Source: Cliona cf. orientalis (Eukaryota; Porifera; Demospongiae; Clionaida; Clionaidae). From it: a DNA stretch of 64,000 nucleotides. Where the stretch lies: positions 3,231,669-3,295,668 of the forward strand of contig OZ005701.1 in NCBI GenBank assembly GCA_963930775.1, read 5' to 3'. Positions 45,850 through 56,726 of this stretch are shown here, piece after piece. Both the position numbers and the translations under genes were made by a program. A model generated the notes under the pieces. It saw nothing but the letters and a program-made list of their open reading frames with translations. It made no database searches and was not told where the DNA came from. Each line of letters begins with the position of its first letter. Position 1 is the first letter of the stretch.

Positions 45850-45855
45850 AATAAA
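45850..45855 (+). terminator. Polyadenylation signal of POLR2A
   Basis: AATAAA lies two bases after the POLR2A stop codon, so the 3' UTR would be only about 15-30 bases. A T-rich stretch (ATTTTATTTGATTT) follows at about 45901 as a plausible downstream element. Confidence 0.6.
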
Positions 45856-46389
45856 TTATCGACAATAATTGTGCATGTGCCTGCGCATGTTTGAGCGTGT
45901 GATTTTATTTGATTTACGAACGATTTTTAATCCATGTCAGTGTAAAAAGTAACCTAATGATGGTCTGTCTTAGTCTCCACATTTATCTATAATTATATTG
46001 CTAGCATGCACAAATTCAAGTTGTTGGTCAGGATTAGCAAGAGCTCTTGGGATTAGCTACTAATGTTAGTTTGCTAGCAGCCATCAATACTTTTAGCTAA
46101 GATATCGAGCCTGTAACAGCTAAGGATCTTCAGCGGAACAAAACATCAGGGATATCATATACGCATATTCCTGTCACTAATACTAGTATTATTGCAGTGA
46201 CAATGTGCAGGGAATTGTACATGTCCGTGAATACTTATTGGTGATTCTTATGGTGATTTTAATTATTATTGCCATGTTCATGAATCCATATTTTGTTGGA
46301 AATGGTCGTTATTGAGCTATGCCGTCTGAAGAGGGGTGGGGTTTGTAAGTTGAATCAGATGGGGCAATAATAATTATTATAATAATATT
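45856..46389. other. Intergenic, POLR2A to kinase gene
   Basis: AT-rich sequence without features. It presumably holds the promoter of the kinase-Kelch gene; no TATA box or GC-rich motif stands out. Confidence 0.45.
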
Positions 46390-49300
46390 ATGGCAGCACG
46401 AAGACATCCTTTAGCAGCTCTTTCTATCGACAGGAATCTGCGACGCTTTGTATTGCAAGGGAGACCAACTGGTAAGGTGCTGGGCACTGGCTCTTATGGA
46501 ACAGTGGAAGAGGTAATGAACCTACAGATAAGCACAATGTTTTATTTGGCTATTCGATTGATCCGTATCATAGCTACTCCTGATCGAAGTGATCATGATA
46601 TTCCAAGTTGCCTCGTCCCCAGGTCACTCCCACGTTAGAAGTTGGCCTGGGGAAGAGTCTAGTGATATCCTGGCCATGATTGGCTATGGTGCCATGATGA
46701 TGGTACTTTCAAAGGCTAACGTTAAGTAATAGAAGTTGATATTATTCAGCTGTTTGTCTATAACTGTCAAAGCCTCTACCTTGAGCGAAAGCGTCCACGA
46801 GGCTCTAACCATGCTCTAATCATAGTAAACTGAGCCCCCAACTCCCCCCAACTTTAAAACTCTTGTCAATAGTGGCAATGCTTTTTTGCAGGGTAGCTCT
46901 GTGACTGGGATACATGATTATCATGATATTATTATAATGCTTATTATGTTATATTATGCATGTGCTCCTGATAGTGGTCAAAAGCCTTTCCAAAAATTAA
47001 TTCTGAGCCATCATCTTCTATAAAGTAAATTGACCTTCTATGTCGGGGGGTGGCAGTTAGCTATATAGGCATCATGTCATGCACAAGTGTGTAGATTCTG
47101 TATACAATAGCTCCCAAACAAAGATCGGCCCAATGCAAATGGGCATGTAGCTAGCGTAGACTATGTACTGCTAGCAGATGGCAACAGGTGTGTTTTCTGT
47201 ATTTCATGGTAGCCCGGTATGAGTTTTGATGCATATGTGTATAGAATAGTGAGTGAAAGTTATTTTTGAAACTACCTTAGAAGTAAAATAACAAATTAGT
47301 ACAATTTTCAAGGCTGTGTTGTGATGTTTGTTCTAGAGATACGATAGTTAAGATGGACAGGCACCATACATAATTCTTTGTCTTCCACGCACATGGAGCA
47401 CTGCATACTTACCAACTGTTCTGTCTGATTCAAATTAAATTTTGTAGACTACAAACCGTGTAAATCCGTAACACATTACATAGTGACAGGTCAAAAATGT
47501 GTATTTTGTATGGTACAGTGACCTCAACGTGACCAGGAATCCAGGGAATGTCATGATCAGGCCTAGGGACAAAATTCAGGCCAGAGAATTCTGTGCCTTG
47601 ATTCAAGTGACAGCTGTGCAAGATTAACGTGTGATTGAAACATACGTGATTTTAATGTACGTACCATGTTGAGGTCACTGTACCATACAAAATACACATT
47701 CTTGATCTGTCACTATGTAATGTGTTACGGATTTACACGGTTTGTTCTACAAAATTTAATCATGTATTATTTGAATCAGACCTCAACATGTAGCTAGATT
47801 TTTAACGGAGTATCCAAGGAAACTAATAATCATGAGTCCAGAGAAAACTGTCATTGTATCCAGATAATCCTGTGCAAGGGATAGCTAGTAATTGGCAAGT
47901 AGCTAGTTATGTGTTGATGCAGACGCAGTACTAGACCTATACTATTAAAAAGTGAGATTATCCTGATCATGAGCAGGCATTTGGGATGCATTGTATATAG
48001 CTATGCAGAATGGTTGAGATAGTAGCACAAGTACAAACTTGTCATATTTTGCAGTCTATAGCTAACAAATTTACAGAGTGATTTCAATCATCTATGAGTC
48101 AACTTTTTTAAAACAAACTAATTGTCACTTATCTCAGCCTCAGAAAACTGGTAATGGTGGTCATGAGTCCAATCCGTAGTGCATAAAATGCCATAGCTAC
48201 ATGTCCCTGTGTATAGGCAATGGCCAATGGATCATTTTTCAGAAAGCACAATTTAATGATCTCACATGAATTAAATTTTACACGAATTAGCTAGCTACCC
48301 CATGCACTTCTACTTCTTACTTCTGCATGCATGGGCCACCATGTATACATGGGTTTCCTGTTCCAGTATAATATTATATAACTCATACCACCCGGCCATT
48401 CACATTCCCTCCTCTTCATTCATTACTGTAGGATGGGTTTTAATTGCGTAGTTTAATGATTGCAAGTGCATTATGTAACAGACCAAAAATTAATGTCAGT
48501 CGTTATCATGTTGGCTCATAGATTGAAGTAAATGGAATTGTGTGTGCTGGAAAAAAGATTCATACGACTCTACTAGACGGTGGTAATATTGGCGTACACA
48601 CCATTACTGCGAAGTACATACAAGAGTGCCAGCTAATGTCTGATCTTCGTCATCCAAATATCACCCAATTTCTTGGTGTATGTTTCCTGCCAGACTGCCA
48701 GCTCCCAGTACTGGTTACAGAGAAGCTTGATGGAAACTTGAATGATCTGCTAGAAACAATCTCTGATATTCCTATAATTTTGAAGCGATCAATTTTGGAA
48801 GATATTGCAAGGGGTCTTCATTACCTTCACAGCCATGACCCTCAAGTTATTCACAGGGATCTGACAGCAAAGAATGTACTTTTGAATTCATCTCTGGTTG
48901 CCAAGATCAGTGATTTGGGGAATTCTCGTCTAGTAAATATCCAGCCTGGTGAAACCTTGTCACAAAATCCTGGCACTCTGATGTATATGCCTCCTGAAGC
49001 ATTAACTGTGGAAGCTCACTATGGCCCCAGTCTTGATATATTCTCCTTTGGTCATCTTGGAATCTTCGTAGGATTACAAGTAAGCTACATGTAGCTAATA
49101 GCTAGCTATTAAATGTGGAAATTAATATAACTGCAAAAATTATAATTATTACTGAATATTAATTTTAGAGCGATAAGTATATTGCTGCAGCATAATCATT
49201 AGCTATAGGGTGCCCGATATAGCAGTTCAAGATAGCATTAGCAACTGAGCCAGAATCACATCATCACCATTAAGAGATATTTGGATGTTTGTAATGTATT

Positions 49301-51482
49301 TACATAATATATGGGAGTGTCCATGCTATCCCTACTCATAGAGTCTACCAACTCTATGATTATTGTCTTGCCATGCAATTAAGGCATGCATGAGAACAAT
49401 CATAATAATAATTATTTGTCTTATCTACAGATATTTCCCGATCAGCTTCTAGAACCCACTTATTTGGACCCTGAGAATCAGGAGAGATTGTTAGCTCGAT
49501 CAGAAGTGGAGCGTCGTCACCATTACATTGAACAATTAGGAAACATGTTTCCAAGTGGTGATCAGCATGCTTTTGTGCAGCTAATAACGAGGTGCCTTCA
49601 AAACGACAATAACCGGAGACCTACATCTCAAGAGTTATTAGCCTCTTTGGAAACACTAAGGACTGACATTGAAGGCCCTTACGGAGATGTAGCCAGAGCA
49701 GATGCTGTTGGGCAGGTAGTTATGAGAAGAGCTCTTAAGAAGAGAGACCTAGAGCTGATAGCAGAGAGAACTGAATCAGCGATGAAAGATGATGAGATTC
49801 ATCAGTTGCAACATGAACTCGAATATGAGCAGGCATGCAGAATCTTAATTTTAGTTATTTGCAAAATATTGAATAATGTCATGTACAGTGTGTACTGCAT
49901 GCATGCACGTGTTATATTGACAACATGTGCCGCACTCTGTGTGTTTATGTGTACTATGACTTGCTCTATCAGGCTGAGCGGGCTAGAGCTGAGGGCCAAC
50001 TTCAACATGCAAATGAACAACTTCATCGACAGAATACTGACCTAGAAAGCAAGGATCAACTGATCCAGCAGATGACGGCTGAAATCCAGCAGGCAAGGTT
50101 ACAGCTCCGGCAGAAAGACGTTCAACTCAACCAAAACATTATTGAACTCAACTATTCTCAAGAACAGCTTCAGGTATAAAATTAATAATAATAATCATAG
50201 GATTGCATTAGTCACAATCATAATTGATTTTGTGGTATATGCAGAGGGTACGTGATGAAATGTTGGAGAAAGAGGCTCAACTAAGGACTCAGTTGGTAGT
50301 GATACACCAGAAAGATTCTGAAATAAGTAGGCTTATGGGAGAAATAAAATCACAACCTATAAGAGAACAGGTATACCATAAAATGCAGTAATTAAATTGA
50401 ACTAGCATGTTGACAAACTAATTTAGTGTGTTTGCTTTATAGTTTATTGGTGATAGGGAGCAAGCTTCCTCCAAATCTGAGAGTAGGAGACAAATCGCAA
50501 TCCAGGTAATATAAGTGCTTGCAACATCTAAATATCACGTGTAGGGAATAATAATATAACTCTTGTTTATACAGACACCATTAATGGAATTGGAGATCCC
50601 CTTGACACTGAGTTGGAAGCAAGGAAAAGATATGCCATTCACCATGACGAATTCAATTCAAGCTGTAGTGATTGATGATCAGGTGTACATTGGAGGAGGA
50701 TACAATTTTGACAATGGACGAGTTGTGATGCTATACACACTTCATATACTGGGTATTGGAGAACACTTCCACGATATGATAGTGTGTGGTTTGGTATGGC
50801 AGCAGTGAACAAGCAACTGGTCCTTGTTGGCGGTGCATATTCTTCTAATGATAAAATAACCAACGTTCTTGGAGTATGGGATGAAGGAACACGATCCTGG
50901 ACCCATCCATATCCAGCAATGCCTACACCACGATCATAGGTATCAGTTGTATCATATCACAAATGGCTGGTGGTTGCTGGTGGTCTTAGTGATGGCCCAC
51001 TGTGCCTTTCCGATGTTGAAATACTGGATACTTCTTTAAAGCAGTGGTATGAAACTGCATCCTTGCCCATAGCTTGCTGTGCAATGTCATCAATCAGAAA
51101 TGGAAATACATGGTACTTATGAAGGGGAAGTTCTTCAATGGTATCCCAAGCAAGCAATCATGTATTTTGCGTGAACTTGGATGAGCTCATATCAGAAGCT
51201 GTTTCACACTCTGATGGGGTATCTCCATGGCAATCTTTACCTGACACTCCGCTTATGCATTCGACAGTTGTGGTTTTCAGAGGAGCTCTACTGCTTGTTG
51301 GAGGATGGAAAAGTTCCTCCATCCATCTTTATCAACCAAGCTGTAAGAGGTGGATCAAAGTTGGAGAGTTACCATCTATGAGGTATCAATGTGCTTGTGT
51401 TGTTTTACCTAGTGGAGAACTCTTTATAACTGGAGGTTGTGGTGATATTTATAGTGTAGATATTGCTACCATTAAGGTGTAA
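46390..51482 (+). CDS. Protein kinase / coiled-coil / Kelch protein (Kelch part broken)
   Basis: Exons 46390-46512, 48522-49079, 49431-49832, 49973-50173, 50245-50370, 50443-50505 and 50575 onward join in phase. The N-terminal kinase has a glycine loop GTGSYGTV (residues 32-39), a likely beta-3 lysine in AGKKI (52-53), HRDLTAKN (from 152), DLG in place of DFG (172-174) and a PPEA activation-segment end. It therefore looks catalytically competent, probably of the TKL or tyrosine-kinase-like group. About 110 residues of coiled coil follow (ARAEGQLQHANEQLHRQN). The C-terminus is a Kelch propeller (VYIGGGYNFD, LLLVGGWKSSS, ELFITGGCG). The Kelch region holds a 2-base insertion near 50750 and in-frame stops at 50938-50940 and 51118-51120, although homology continues to 51482. 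The intact product may be kinase plus coiled coil with a truncated Kelch end. The intron after 49832 starts with GC. Confidence 0.75.
47423..47781. mobile_element. 359-bp fold-back element in kinase intron 1
   Basis: The two halves are inverted copies for about 115 bp: GTCTGATTCAAAT at the left end, then AAACCGTGTAAATCCGTAAC and GGTACAGTGACCTCAACGTG, answered by CATGTTGAGGTCACTGTACC, GTTACGGATTTACACGGTTT and ATTTGAATCAGAC. The ~125-bp centre is unrelated. No certain target duplication was seen. It is a non-coding fold-back or long-TIR MITE. Confidence 0.8.
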
Positions 51483-51588
51483 ATAATAATATTATTAGCA
51501 TAATCCAGTTAGCAACAAACTAATTGATAATGTCGTGCTGATTGAACAAAATTAATTGAAATAATAAGTTTTGACATATATATAGAGG

Positions 51589-51812
51589 TACCGTATTTCT
51601 TCTAAAAATTCGGCATGAAAATAATAATATTGCTTTAGCTTCGCCGAATTTTTAGAGGTTAATATTCATCATTCTGTCTGCGTGCGCCTTCCATTCCCGT
51701 TTATAGCATATACGCGTGACGACCTTTGCCGAAAAATTAGAGACTATATTCAATCATTCGGTAAAGGGTGCCGAATAATTAGAAGGGCCGAATTTTTAGA
51801 AGAAATACGGTA
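51589..51812. mobile_element. 224-bp TACCGTATTTC MITE, copy 2
   Basis: This is the same family as 24863-25085, inserted in the opposite orientation and somewhat better preserved. Ends TACCGTATTTCTTCTAAAAA and its complement carry the TA duplication. It lies about 110 bases after the Kelch-coding sequence, so it may fall in the 3' UTR. Confidence 0.9.
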
Positions 51813-52425
51813 TTAATACTCAAGTATGCAACGGGTAATTTAAGGTCACTTTTCTATATAATATTAATTTTATACTTTTTCCTTAATAATTGCCAGTGGC
51901 TATAATATTATTATGACATTATAATAAGTTTGAAATCATCTACTGATGTTGGCTCGAGCTGTTTACTAGGATGTGCTGGGATTTCATTAGAGTACTGAGC
52001 TAGCGTTCTTCAATTTAAAGTGTCCACTGATATTGGGACATGCTGGACCTGATCCATGACTGAGCTAGTGTTCTTTGATGTTGGGATATTTTACTGGAAT
52101 TATGAAGGGATGGTATTGGCTTGAGCTCTTCGAATCTGCACCGGCTATTGCTCAGCAAGTTGTCCAATGATGCATAAAATTAATGCTACGTATGGGGTGC
52201 TGCTGTAACACCCCCAATGCATCATATGAAGGGGTGCTTATAGTGCACCATGAGGGTGCTTGTCTCAATTGGACTGTAAAGTGGGCGTGGTATTGGCGTT
52301 AATTATGCGCATTAATTTTCATCACTTAAAATGACATCTTTTCAAATTTTCACAACGGTTTCTTGGCTACAACTTAAGAGATGCGGATGACTCTACTTCT
52401 CCTTTGATTTCAGTAAATGAAGTAG
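51813..52425. other. Non-coding, local repeats
   Basis: 51945-52145 has a loosely repeated GATGTTGG...GAGCTAGTGTTCTT-type unit (about three copies). 52195-52260 has a short inverted GGTGCTGCTG/CACCCCC and GGGGTGCTTATAGTGCACC arrangement. No gene is seen. Confidence 0.45.
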
Positions 52426-52430
52426 CTCTG

Positions 52431-52757
52431 CAGGGTTTATTTCAAGGGGGGGGGGGCTTTTGCCCCCCCCCCCCCCCCCAGAAATTTGTTTGTTGGTCCT
52501 TAAAAATATTACTATAGAGAGAGAGAGAGAGAGAGAAATGTAGCTGCATAATAATATTATAACGAAATGGTTGGCTAAAAGGTTGTTGTCATCACCATCA
52601 TACAATGTCATGTATATTATAATAATATTATTATACTCTCAGAAGCAATCTCAGGGGTTATAAAATTAAAAATTTTCCTGGGGGAGCATACCCCAGACCC
52701 CCCTAGATGGGCGTGCTTACGCACGCCCCCCTGGAGCAAATCCTGAAGTAAACCCTG
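52431..52757. mobile_element. 327-bp hAT-like MITE with G/C tracts
   Basis: Ends CAGGGTTTATTTCA and TGAAGTAAACCCTG are inverted with one mismatch, flanked by a CTCTG duplication (52426-52430 and 52758-52762). The interior has opposed G and C homopolymers of 12-16 bases near the left end and a (GA)n microsatellite at 52516-52534. The 5-bp duplication matches the elements at 31053 and 36190. Confidence 0.8.
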
Positions 52758-52984
52758 CTCTGTACTTTGAAGCAGCACTCCAGTATGGGTGTACTACTCC
52801 TATTAGCTATAGTAACTAGATCTAGATATATAATTTAATAATTGTTATAGTTATTATTCTCTATATTCTGGGCTATCTTTCAGCTAGTGATAATAAACTT
52901 GAATAAATTCAGATGATATTACTAAGTTCTTGCTCATATATATTATATTATTCAATATGTATGTGGGTATATTACATGTTGTAT

Positions 52985-53310
52985 CATCAAGTTAGTTCCT
53001 GCAGTGCTAAAAATTGCAATGAACCTTAATTACTCTATAGAATATGTACTCTATATATTTACTCTAGATGAAGTAATTAAGGTTCACTGAATATTTACTC
53101 ACGCAGCACACGCAGCTTAAACTTTCATAAAAAAACAACAGCCGTTGGTTCTTGCTACATGATCTAGGGAGAAATTATTATGATGAGGATAACATTCATC
53201 GTTTTTGGTGGATATATAGCTACTCAATGAAAATGATAGCAGATACTTTTGAGGGCAAACAAATGAATGAGAATTTTATTTCCTGGATACATTAAGGTGA
53301 AGATTTATAA
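52985..53310. repeat. Repeat block A, related to 63220-63860
   Basis: It contains TTAGTTCCTGCAGTGCTAA, CAGCTTAAACTTTCA, GCCGTTGGTTCTTG and TTTTATTTCCTGGATACATT in the same order as at 63220-63860. A palindrome GAACCTTAATTACT...AGTAATTAAGGTTC lies at about 53022-53086. It flanks the intact kinase gene, whereas the other copy flanks the decayed kinase fragment. Confidence 0.75.
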
Positions 53311-54200
53311 TATTATGATTGTGTGGCAATACCACAGCTTCTACTCCAGAATGGTATACCGGTATACAACTATCATAAAAGAAGCTAACTATATATAGGC
53401 CAAAGGTAAATCTTGTTAAAGCTAATTACTATAATAGAGAACGAGCATGTATAATTAAACAGAGCTAAGAAATATATAGTTTAGAGAAGTAGTTGCATAA
53501 TGCTTAATTGTCACAAAAGTCATAGTAAGCAGAGTCAGGGCATTTGCAGCTGCATATTATATTACACTATTAAAGCTGGCCAAGCATATTTAAATCAACA
53601 AGATTTTCATACAAAAGGACATGGCCGGATTATATTTAATTTTCAAATTAGAGGGACAGCCTAAGAAAAGAACAAGTTATCTATTATAATAGCTAGAACT
53701 TAATATACGGTGGCACAGAAGGGCAATTTCGTCTTGATTAGTCAAAATTGCATTTAAGACGATATTGTGGTGAGCTATATAGGCCTCTGAGTGATTTATT
53801 GCGTATATTATATAAAAATTGTTGTATCATTGCAATTGCTTTATAGCCTTGTGATATGCATGCGCACTCCTTTGGTAGTACTATGACGATATATACATGT
53901 AGGATGTATTATCAGAATCTGTACACTGTAACAGTTGTCCCCAACACTATACAATAATAAAATTATGTGCTGTAATTATTTTCCCGAACTGTCTTCCCTA
54001 GCTACTTGTGCATTTTTACACCTCTATAGCTGTTAATTCCTACAACTCAGAATCACTACTCTACAGGAATTGAAGTAGCTACCGGCTACAGTCATGCCAT
54101 GGCTATCAAATTTTTGTATCTTATGTCAGTGCCTACAATTGAAGCCACCAATCACACTATCTGGCTGCAGTAGTAATTTATGCATAACAAACCTCTCAGT
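53311..54200. other. AT-rich intergenic, nothing recognised
   Basis: No open frame or repeat of note. The right end leads into the promoter of the small secreted protein. Confidence 0.5.
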
Positions 54201-54202
54201 CT

Positions 54203-54209
54203 ATATATA
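54203..54209 (+). promoter_or_regulatory. TATA box of the small secreted-protein gene
   Basis: TATATAA lies 84 bases before the start codon at 54293, followed by a CAG-rich leader (GCAGCAGCAACAGCAGCAG). Spacing fits a transcription start near 54235 and a 5' UTR of about 55-60 bases. Confidence 0.5.
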
Positions 54210-54292
54210 AGCAGCAGCAACAGCAGCAGACTGAGTATACTACGTACTAGCTGCAGGCTTCAATAATAACAATTCAAAATCAGTTTGTGAGG

Positions 54293-54679
54293 ATGAAAAT
54301 TTCATTGATCTTATTTGTACCTTTGCTCCTGTTTGCCCACGAGGCTTCAGCTGATTGGACAAAGTACTGCAAGGCATACCAATATGAAAAACAGAAGAAA
54401 GATATTTTTGTTGGAAGCCCAGCCAAAAATTATCCCCATATTCATTGTGGCAAAAACTTTATAACTTTCTCAGAAAGCCGCAGTAAAAGCTACTTGGCTT
54501 CTGGTGATGATGTATCTTGTGACAGGATAAAAACACTACTTGCTACTCCAGAAGCATTTAACTACATGAAAGACTCCAACCAAGCCAAAGCTCTTCTTAT
54601 GAAATTGAAGAATGATTACTGCAGCAAAGATTTAAGCTTGATGACACGCTTGTTGATGCATCTTCTGCTTGAAAACTGA
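54293..54679 (+). CDS. Small secreted protein with four cysteines
   Basis: A single-exon frame of 128 residues starts with a clear signal peptide (MKISLILFVPLLLFAHEASA), with cleavage expected before DWTKYCKAY. The mature part of about 108 residues is basic and mostly helical in character. It has four cysteines (YCKAY, HCGKN, SCDRI, YCSKD) that could form two disulfides. A TATA box and a CAG-rich leader precede it and no intron is needed. No known family is recognised. A secreted structural, matrix or defence peptide would fit, but the function is unknown. Single-exon structure with a strong promoter suggests high or cell-type-specific expression, which is inference. Confidence 0.7.
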   Translation: MKISLILFVPLLLFAHEASADWTKYCKAYQYEKQKKDIFVGSPAKNYPHIHCGKNFITFSESRSKSYLASGDDVSCDRIKTLLATPEAFNYMKDSNQAKALLMKLKNDYCSKDLSLMTRLLMHLLLEN

Positions 54680-55130
54680 TTCCCTAATGCAGCAACTGTA
54701 TAAAAATGTGAATGCAATTGAACTCTGTTAGTTATAGCATGACATTGTAGTATTAGCTACTTAGGTTGACAATAATTATAATATTATGCGCATAGAAATA
54801 TAAAAAATTAATGTAACAGTTGCTTCATTGAATTATTCTTGTAGGCTCTTAAGAGAATATTTGGTATAAAAAATTCGTTGATGAGTGAGAATGCTTTAAT
54901 CATAGTTGTGCTATTTATCTTTATTGCTCATGATCATCCATGCATGGTCATGATGGTGTGCAGAGATAATGGAAGTGTCCCAGCCCCATATCAAAGTAAT
55001 AATATTAATCAAAGTTATGATGATTCTGCTTCTCTTTATATTATAATCACCCTTGAATTTCACGATAATTATTATTATGGAATAGTATTATTATGTTATT
55101 CATCATCATTTTGTGGCCTGCATGTCTCAG
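54680..55130. other. Intergenic, probable 3' UTR then AT-rich DNA
   Basis: No canonical AATAAA follows the stop directly; AATATAAAAAATTAATG lies at about 54796. A hydrophobic open frame at 54878 has no other support. Confidence 0.4.
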
Positions 55131-55874
55131 ACGATGATGAGGATGATGGACCCTACAAGCACGTCTCGCCTAATATGCTGATCTATCAACATACAAAAAT
55201 AATGATGTTTACCTGAGTGTACTGGGTAGACTGATAGCTATTATTTGAATAATTACATGAGGAATCCCAGATGCATTGTGTGTATCCAGGTGGTGATTGA
55301 TCGTGGTGAGCTGTAATCTCATAACTAGCTATCTAAATTAAAAGTATTTTGGAGAGGAGAGCAGATAAACATATCTCTTCCACTTTCCATAGGAGCTGGT
55401 TTCCAGCACTCCAATAATGAACTTATTTTCATTACAGCAATAAATCGATCTCGTGATAATATTATAAATAATCCAATCATTAACACAGACAAAAATTATA
55501 TGGACAAACTTTAACTTTCACCATTGAGAGGCCTAGGGTGGTGGCGAAATCAGCAAACATTTTATCTTAGCAAAATTTCCACCTATTATTTTGGTACAAG
55601 GAATTAAGCTACAATGATATCTTTTTCTTACTATTAGACTATGTTGAAATAATCTCATGACATTGTACCCTCCATTTTGACATTTCTGGGAATTTTTAAT
55701 TGTATACCATGAGAAAATTTCACAATAATAAGCAACCCACAATACAGAGCATTTCACATCATGAGATCATCACGATACATATCTTTACTTAAGCAATGGT
55801 GTCTTATCATAGATATTATTACATAAATGTAACAAAGCAGGCACCCTCATGCATATCATATAGCCATGGAGTGT
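55131..55874 (+). pseudogene. Decayed POLR2A exon 9-10 copy
   Basis: Three segments match POLR2A in order. 55131-55171 matches the end of exon 9 (GATGATGAGGATGATGGACC). The following ~105 bases resemble intron 9 (GGGTAGAC, TGAATAATTA). 55279-55313 is the intron 9/exon 10 junction (CAGGTGGTGATTGA, GGTGAGCTG). After about 500 bases of unrelated sequence, 55831-55874 matches a later part of exon 10 (CCTCATGCATATC, CCATGGAGTGT). Because intron sequence is retained, this is a DNA-level duplication and not a processed copy. It has no coding capacity. Confidence 0.8.
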
Positions 55875-56260
55875 ATAAGTATAAAGAAAGACTGAAAAGT
55901 GTTACTAGTGGACAATTGGTTTCCCTGGCTATAAGCATATATAGAGTGGGTGTCTGCAGACGTTTTGGCAAATGTTGCTGATCGAGATATTAAATAATAT
56001 TATAATTTCAGTGCGCAACTATACGCATTTTCACTAATTCAGTGTTGCAAACATATAATTATCAAAATAGCCCACCTGCAATGATGCTGACAGTGTTACT
56101 GGCTAATATCAACGATGGGTATAGTTAGATATAAATTTTAAGTATTTTATGAGATTAATATTAGCTAGTACTGCATGCTAACTACCCATCATGTACAAGC
56201 ATAGGGTTGTGCAAATTTACACAAACCTGTGCTTGTATCTACGTGACACCCACCCTTTGA
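55875..56260. other. AT-rich, nothing recognised
   Basis: No coding frame or repeat is evident between the POLR2A fragment and the palindrome. Confidence 0.4.
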
Positions 56261-56508
56261 TGGTATTGTCTTAATGTAGTAATAATTAATAGTCTAGTAT
56301 CCTGTGGGTGTATCATAACCATTATCAGTATTGTGATTAGCATGCAGTACTATTATGTCATGCCTATGTCATGCCTTGTTGGGTGGATAGTATTATACTA
56401 TCCACCCAACAAGGCATGACATAATAGTACTGCATGCTAATCACAATACTGATAATGGTTATGATACCCCCACAGGATACTATTAATTACTACATTAAGA
56501 CAATACCA
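56261..56508. repeat. 248-bp near-perfect palindrome
   Basis: Two arms of about 115-125 bp run from TGGTATTGTCTTAATGTAGT to its complement, with the centre at GGATAGTATTATACTATCC and essentially no spacer. Only a few differences separate the arms, one of them an 11-bp TATGTCATGCC duplication present in the left arm only. It ends about 220 bases before the TRIM-NHL start codon. It is probably a fold-back element and may form a cruciform or a long RNA hairpin. Confidence 0.9.
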
Positions 56509-56726
56509 TAATAATATAATACTAATCTTGTAAGACACATGTGATACTGTGGACTATGGTTACTATCCAGGGGGAATATTTTCTGGCAGGAACAGGATGT
56601 GAATACACAATATCACAATATTATATCATGGTCTCAAGGGAGCCCTGAATTCAATGTACAGGTACATGCACTTATAAGCTGAAGTGACAATTGCAACTAG
56701 CTCATTCTCTAGTAGCTAGAGCTATC

